Assembly: GCA_031423635.1 (NCBI GenBank)
Contig: JANPFX010000070.1
Span: 1-25,246, forward strand
Origin: JANLQX01 sp031423635
GTDB taxonomy: Bacteria > Actinomycetota > Acidimicrobiia > Acidimicrobiales > JANYDT01
Reading direction: 5' to 3'
Length of the DNA: 25,246 nt
The notes beneath the pieces were generated by a model. It was not told the origin of the DNA. It was given only the letters and a program-made list of their open reading frames with translations, and did not search any database. The number at the start of each line of letters is the position of its first letter. Positions within the stretch are counted from its first letter, which is position 1. The translations under genes and the position numbers were made by a program. Of the stretch, positions 22,211 through 25,246 are shown piece after piece.

Positions 22211-23443
22211 CGGGAGTCCGGGCAGCGCAGGCCTCTGTCGGAAGAACTGCTCAGGGTTGCTCTCGGATAGGCGAGAAAGCACGCGAAGTCTCGAATAGAG
22301 ATCGTCCTGGTCGATGTAGCAGCCGCGTAGGTGTCGTCGGCCGCCACCGGGTTCGAACGCATCGCGACCGTGGAGAATTCGACGATTGTCGAAGCCCACG
22401 AGATCGCCGGGCGAGAACGGCGTGCTGATCTGGAATCTCGGGTCATGCGCGACGAGAGAGAACACCCGCATCGCTTCGTAGGCGCGCGGAATATCGTCGA
22501 CGGCCATGTCGGGGAACCCTCGGACCGGATAGAAGGCGCGCAGAGTAAGTGGGTAGCCGTCGTCAACATGGTCGACGAGCGGACCGCTCCAGCGGTGGTC
22601 CTCGGTTGGAGATCGGTTGAAGAAGACCCACCGAAGCGTGGTGAGTGCCTCATAATGTCCGCGGTGGTTGGTGCGGAGTTCTTCGACCACGGCGCGACCG
22701 TCGGTCATCCGGGAGGAGCCGCCCGGCACGGTGTTCTGCAGACAGTGCAGGAACTGAAAGCCGGGCGGGGTCTCTCGAGTTGGCAGGTCGGTGTGTTGGC
22801 CGAGGTTCAGACCCGTGTTTGCGGTGGAGTTGGGATCGATATCGGCCTTCACGTCGAACACTTCGCCGAAGTTCGACGACCGGATCGGCCCGATCCGTTC
22901 ACTGAGCACGCGGAGGTAGTCCTCTTCGGGTGGCGTGTTCACCAGGCGGGCGAGCCCCCACGTTGCCAGCTGCGATAGCCAGTCGTGAAGCACGGCGTCG
23001 TCGGTGAGGATGTCGGTGCCGTCGACGGTCGGCGGAACGTCGAAGGTCGTCGCCGTCCAGGTCTTGGCGACGGGGAGAAACGATCGGGGCTGATGACGAC
23101 CGTCGGCCACGTGGCGCAACCATCCCGGGTGGGCCGTGGTCGTCAGCGACGAACCGTTGATCAGCCAATCCATCGCGAGGTCACCGTCGGGTCCGACCGA
23201 AACCGAACGGAGCGCGAAGGGGTCGGGAAGGTCCGCTGGGTCGATCATCGCCTCGCGGGTCTTCGGTTCGATACCGAGACCGAGCGTGTTCTCGGCGAGC
23301 CACAGGGCATAACAGCGCAGTGACGCGCCGTCGGTCCAACCGACGGTGACGAAGGCGTCGGCACCCAGTTCGGCACGAGAAAGCGGCTGCCAGGCGTAGC
23401 GGTAGAAGTCAGGCGTCATCGGCTCCACGGCTGATCCGTTCAC
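22208..23443 (-). CDS. Gamma-butyrobetaine hydroxylase-like Fe(II)/2-oxoglutarate dioxygenase
   Basis: This 411-residue protein has the architecture of gamma-butyrobetaine and trimethyllysine dioxygenases. The N-terminal part (about 30-115; SLRCYALWLAENT) corresponds to the GBBH-type N domain but lacks the full set of zinc cysteines. A TauD-type catalytic domain follows. Iron ligands are H217 and D219 in LGQHTDLPTRE and H358 in RILHGRDAF. The ending RRHLRGCYIDQDDLYSRLRVL (369-389, quoted in part as HLRGCYIDQDDLYSRL) is a hallmark of this subfamily. Known members hydroxylate quaternary-ammonium carboxylates, so a betaine-like substrate is a fair guess. The GTG at 23443 overlaps the upstream stop (GTGA); an ATG at 23419 is the alternative start. 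Confidence 0.88.
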   Translation of the reverse strand: MNGSAVEPMTPDFYRYAWQPLSRAELGADAFVTVGWTDGASLRCYALWLAENTLGLGIEPKTREAMIDPADLPDPFALRSVSVGPDGDLAMDWLINGSSLTTTAHPGWLRHVADGRHQPRSFLPVAKTWTATTFDVPPTVDGTDILTDDAVLHDWLSQLATWGLARLVNTPPEEDYLRVLSERIGPIRSSNFGEVFDVKADIDPNSTANTGLNLGQHTDLPTRETPPGFQFLHCLQNTVPGGSSRMTDGRAVVEELRTNHRGHYEALTTLRWVFFNRSPTEDHRWSGPLVDHVDDGYPLTLRAFYPVRGFPDMAVDDIPRAYEAMRVFSLVAHDPRFQISTPFSPGDLVGFDNRRILHGRDAFEPGGGRRHLRGCYIDQDDLYSRLRVLSRLSESNPEQFFRQRPALPGLP

Positions 23444-24597
23444 CCTGCCGTGAGGATCTCGTACAGGGCGTTGAGGAGCGCCGTTGCTCGACCGTCATTC
23501 GGCTCCGGACGGAGCACATTGGTCGAAAACGAAAAACCGGTCCGCAGGCCCGGCCAGGCTCCGTGTGACGATCCGCCCGCGCCCGTGTGTCCGAATGCGT
23601 CGTCCGGTCTACCCAGACAGCTCGGGTTGGGATTGAGCTCGAAGCCCGTTGGGCCGAACCGCAAGGCGCGACCACTGAGAGGGTCATCACCGACAGATTC
23701 GGTCGTCGTGCCGATCCGCAACGTTTCCGCGGCGAGCAGACCATCGCCACCCTTGGCCAGGGAGCCATACAAGCTCGCCATCGCCCGCGCCGTCGCCACT
23801 CCGTTGGCGGCCGGGATTTCGAGGGCGAGCACAGCAGGGTCGTCCATGCGAGTGATCTCGGAGGAAATGAGGCCATAGACGAAACCGAGGCGCGGGTCCG
23901 GGTCCGGATCAAGGAACGCGGTGAGCTGATAATCCGACGCCCGCTCGAGGTACGACACCCGCCCGGCAAGGCGGTCATCAGGGCGCATACCGATACGAAT
24001 GTCGAGACCGAGGGGGTCGACGATCTCGTCGGCGACGAACTGCCCTGTGGTGCGACCGTCGACCCGGCGAATGAGCTCATCGCACAACCAGCCAAACGTG
24101 AGTGCGTGATAGCAGGGCGCGCCAATCGATACCATCGGCGCTTGGGCAGCGAGCATTGCGGCGATCCGAGCGGGATCCTCTAGGTCAGCGAAAGCGATTG
24201 GGTTCTCCACGCCCGGCACGCCCCCGCTGTGGGCGCCGAGCATCCCGACCGTCACGCGCTCTTTTCCGTTTTGGGCGAACTCGGGCCAGTACCGGCTCAC
24301 CGGCGCGGCGAGGTCGAGCCTTCCCCGTTGCACCAGAAGGAGGAGCGCGATGGCAACGACCCCCTTCGTCCCCGAGTGCAACACGCTGACCGTGTCACCG
24401 CTCCATGGACGATCGTCGCGGGAGTCGGCGATGCCGCCCCACAGGTCGACGACCCGTCGTCCATTGACGACGACAGCGAAGGCCGACCCGTTGTCCTTGC
24501 GTTCACGGAAGTTCGCGTCGAAGACCTCGATCAGTCGTTCGAATCCCGGATCGACGTGTCCCTCGGCCGTTCCGCCGGGCCGGAGCGCTTCAGCCAT
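23440..24597 (-). CDS. Serine hydrolase, class C beta-lactamase/EstB-like esterase family
   Basis: This 385-residue protein has the beta-lactamase fold as used by EstB-type esterases and D-aminopeptidases. The nucleophile motif S-x-x-K is S75-G-T-K78 (LHSGTKG), the Tyr motif is Y163 in CYHALTFGWL, and the third motif is HTGAGG near residue 330. N-terminal landmarks are VVDLWGGIAD (49-58) and VSRYWPEFA. It has no signal peptide, so it is probably cytoplasmic and cleaves an ester or amide of the imported compound rather than an antibiotic. The ATG at 24597 is chosen over a longer frame because the first family segment starts soon after it; GGGGA lies 12 nt upstream. It is the first gene of the minus-strand catabolic locus. 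Confidence 0.9.
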   Translation of the reverse strand: MAEALRPGGTAEGHVDPGFERLIEVFDANFRERKDNGSAFAVVVNGRRVVDLWGGIADSRDDRPWSGDTVSVLHSGTKGVVAIALLLLVQRGRLDLAAPVSRYWPEFAQNGKERVTVGMLGAHSGGVPGVENPIAFADLEDPARIAAMLAAQAPMVSIGAPCYHALTFGWLCDELIRRVDGRTTGQFVADEIVDPLGLDIRIGMRPDDRLAGRVSYLERASDYQLTAFLDPDPDPRLGFVYGLISSEITRMDDPAVLALEIPAANGVATARAMASLYGSLAKGGDGLLAAETLRIGTTTESVGDDPLSGRALRFGPTGFELNPNPSCLGRPDDAFGHTGAGGSSHGAWPGLRTGFSFSTNVLRPEPNDGRATALLNALYEILTAG

Positions 24598-25052
24598 TGC
24601 CACGTCCCCACAGCAACGCTTCGCACTGGACAAGCTTCCTTGTCCGCGCCGACACCGTGGCCTCGAGCGACGCCATCGACCCCATCGCCGACAGCTGGAA
24701 GTTGTTTCGGAACAGCTCGAGCAACCGCGGGTGGCCCTGGCACCCAAGGAGCGCGCGCCCGCAGCGCAACAGCACACCCATCGGCGAGCTTCCCGGCTTC
24801 AACAACGTTGTCCTTCCGGCGAGTGCTGCGGAGTCTCGCTACATCGCATTGGTTGGTCCGTAGCGTCTTGGTTTGCGTCGGCGATGAGTGTACGGACCAT
24901 AGGACGCTCTCGCCATCGTCGGGCGGCGCCCTGGCCAAGCGTCGGGCATGGCAGGGCGAGGGCACCACACCCTGGTCCGGCCAGCACCCTTTCGCTCGGG
25001 TCATCAATCGTTAGGGTCATCAATGAGGTGAAATGAGGTCATACCTTCCCGC
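24598..25052. other. 455-bp gap without a convincing gene
   Basis: No frame here shows a known domain. The part next to 24597 probably carries the promoter of the catabolic locus and includes a perfect 7-4-7 inverted repeat. Near the far end are two exact copies of GGGTCATCAAT (24998-25008 and 25014-25024) and a further GGTCAT at 25037-25042. A minus-strand frame at 24590-24805 (TTG start) overlaps the hydrolase start and is not supported. Confidence 0.4.
24628..24645. promoter_or_regulatory. Inverted repeat upstream of the catabolic locus
   Basis: GGACAAG and CTTGTCC are perfect 7-bp arms around a 4-nt centre. The repeat lies 30 bp before the start of the serine hydrolase gene. It could be an operator or a leader hairpin. 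It differs from the 14804 palindrome, so the same TetR protein is not clearly the binder. Confidence 0.4.
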
Positions 25053-25246
25053 TCAGGTGATTTTGACCTCCCGGATCATGCCGTCCATGAAGTGGGGCTT
25101 TCCGGCTGCGTCGGGCATGAAGCAGAGGAACACGTATGTACCCCTGGTCAGCGTGAAGTCGGCCACCTCGGTCAACCCGGGGCTGAGTACCGGAAGCTGA
25201 GCCGATGCTTTGTCGTCGGTCAATCCGACCGGTGGCGGGCCGTTCT
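25053..25246 (-). CDS. Cupredoxin-like protein, C-terminal part (5' end outside window)
   Basis: The last 64 or so codons of a minus-strand gene are present, ending in TGA at 25053-25055. The segment LSPGLTEVADFTLTRGTYVF followed by LCFMPD and GKPHFMDGMIREVKIT is like the end of small blue-copper (plastocyanin/azurin-type) domains. Potential copper ligands are the Cys in FLCFMPD, the His in KPHF and the Met in DGMI, with the usual five-residue step from His to Met but a longer Cys-to-His loop than in plastocyanin. Such proteins are normally exported; the N terminus that would show a signal peptide is missing. An electron-transfer or copper-binding role is likely but not proven. Confidence 0.7.
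   Translation of the reverse strand, partial: NGPPPVGLTDDKASAQLPVLSPGLTEVADFTLTRGTYVFLCFMPDAAGKPHFMDGMIREVKIT

Noticed and set aside
24590..24805. 71-codon minus-strand frame overlapping the start of the serine hydrolase
   Set aside because: TTG start, no family resemblance, overlaps the real gene start; only composition favours it.
1..25246. CRISPR array, rRNA or phage genes
   Set aside because: No regularly spaced repeats, rRNA sequences or phage structural or integrase proteins were seen.

Overview
The window looks like chromosomal DNA of a high-GC actinobacterium. Both an actinobacterial DUF3097 protein and an SCO6745-family protein are present, start codons are often GTG, genes are tightly overlapped (ATGA/GTGA/TGATG junctions), and several genes carry a TANNNT -10 box 5-7 nt before the start codon, as in leaderless actinobacterial transcripts. 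A member of the Acidimicrobiia (Ilumatobacter-like) would fit, but that is an inference from gene content and no marker gene proves it.

Region 1 (1-8129). After the tail of a proline-rich plus-strand protein, a five-gene minus-strand operon runs from 6656 down to 341. In order it encodes a fatty acyl-CoA reductase-like protein fused to a HAD-IB phosphatase domain, a zinc alcohol dehydrogenase, a LarA-like nickel-pincer racemase/epimerase homologue, a 43-residue one-helix membrane protein and a PlsC-type acyltransferase. Every junction overlaps or touches, so the genes are probably co-translated and probably build or modify an unidentified lipid. A TetR gene is divergent only 7 bp away and is followed, with overlap, by a DUF3097 gene.

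Region 2 (8130-9288). A secreted CAP-domain protein (+) converges on a small EF-hand/LEA-like protein (-), with a UUCG-loop hairpin between them. A tRNA-Val(CAC) gene follows.

Region 3 (9289-13001). This stretch downstream of the tRNA is a decayed accessory region. It holds a Tn3-type transposase relic, a VOC (glyoxalase-fold) gene broken by a one-base frameshift, short orphan ORFs and an IS3-type transposase relic. An intact SCO6745-family gene lies within it. So does the most interesting gene of the window: an AhpD/carboxymuconolactone-decarboxylase-fold protein with an in-frame TGA exactly at the second redox cysteine (C-H-Y-U-x3-H). The TGA is followed at SECIS distance by a hairpin with a GGUC loop. 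This is a strong candidate selenoprotein.

Region 4 (12977-24597). Ten genes all lie on the minus strand and together look like an uptake-and-degradation locus. From upstream to downstream they are a class-C beta-lactamase-fold esterase/amidase, a gamma-butyrobetaine-hydroxylase-like dioxygenase, a TauD/TfdA dioxygenase, a Tat-exported oligopeptide-type binding protein, two DppB/DppC permeases, a fused DppD-DppF ATPase, a second TauD/TfdA dioxygenase, an amidohydrolase-2 protein and a TetR regulator. A perfect 7-5-7 inverted repeat upstream of the amidohydrolase-TetR pair is a likely TetR operator. The substrate is unknown; three Fe(II)/2-oxoglutarate oxygenases with a dipeptide/opine-type importer suggest a small zwitterionic or amidated organic compound.

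Region 5 (24598-25246). About 450 bp without a convincing gene precede the C-terminal end of a cupredoxin-like protein that runs off the window.
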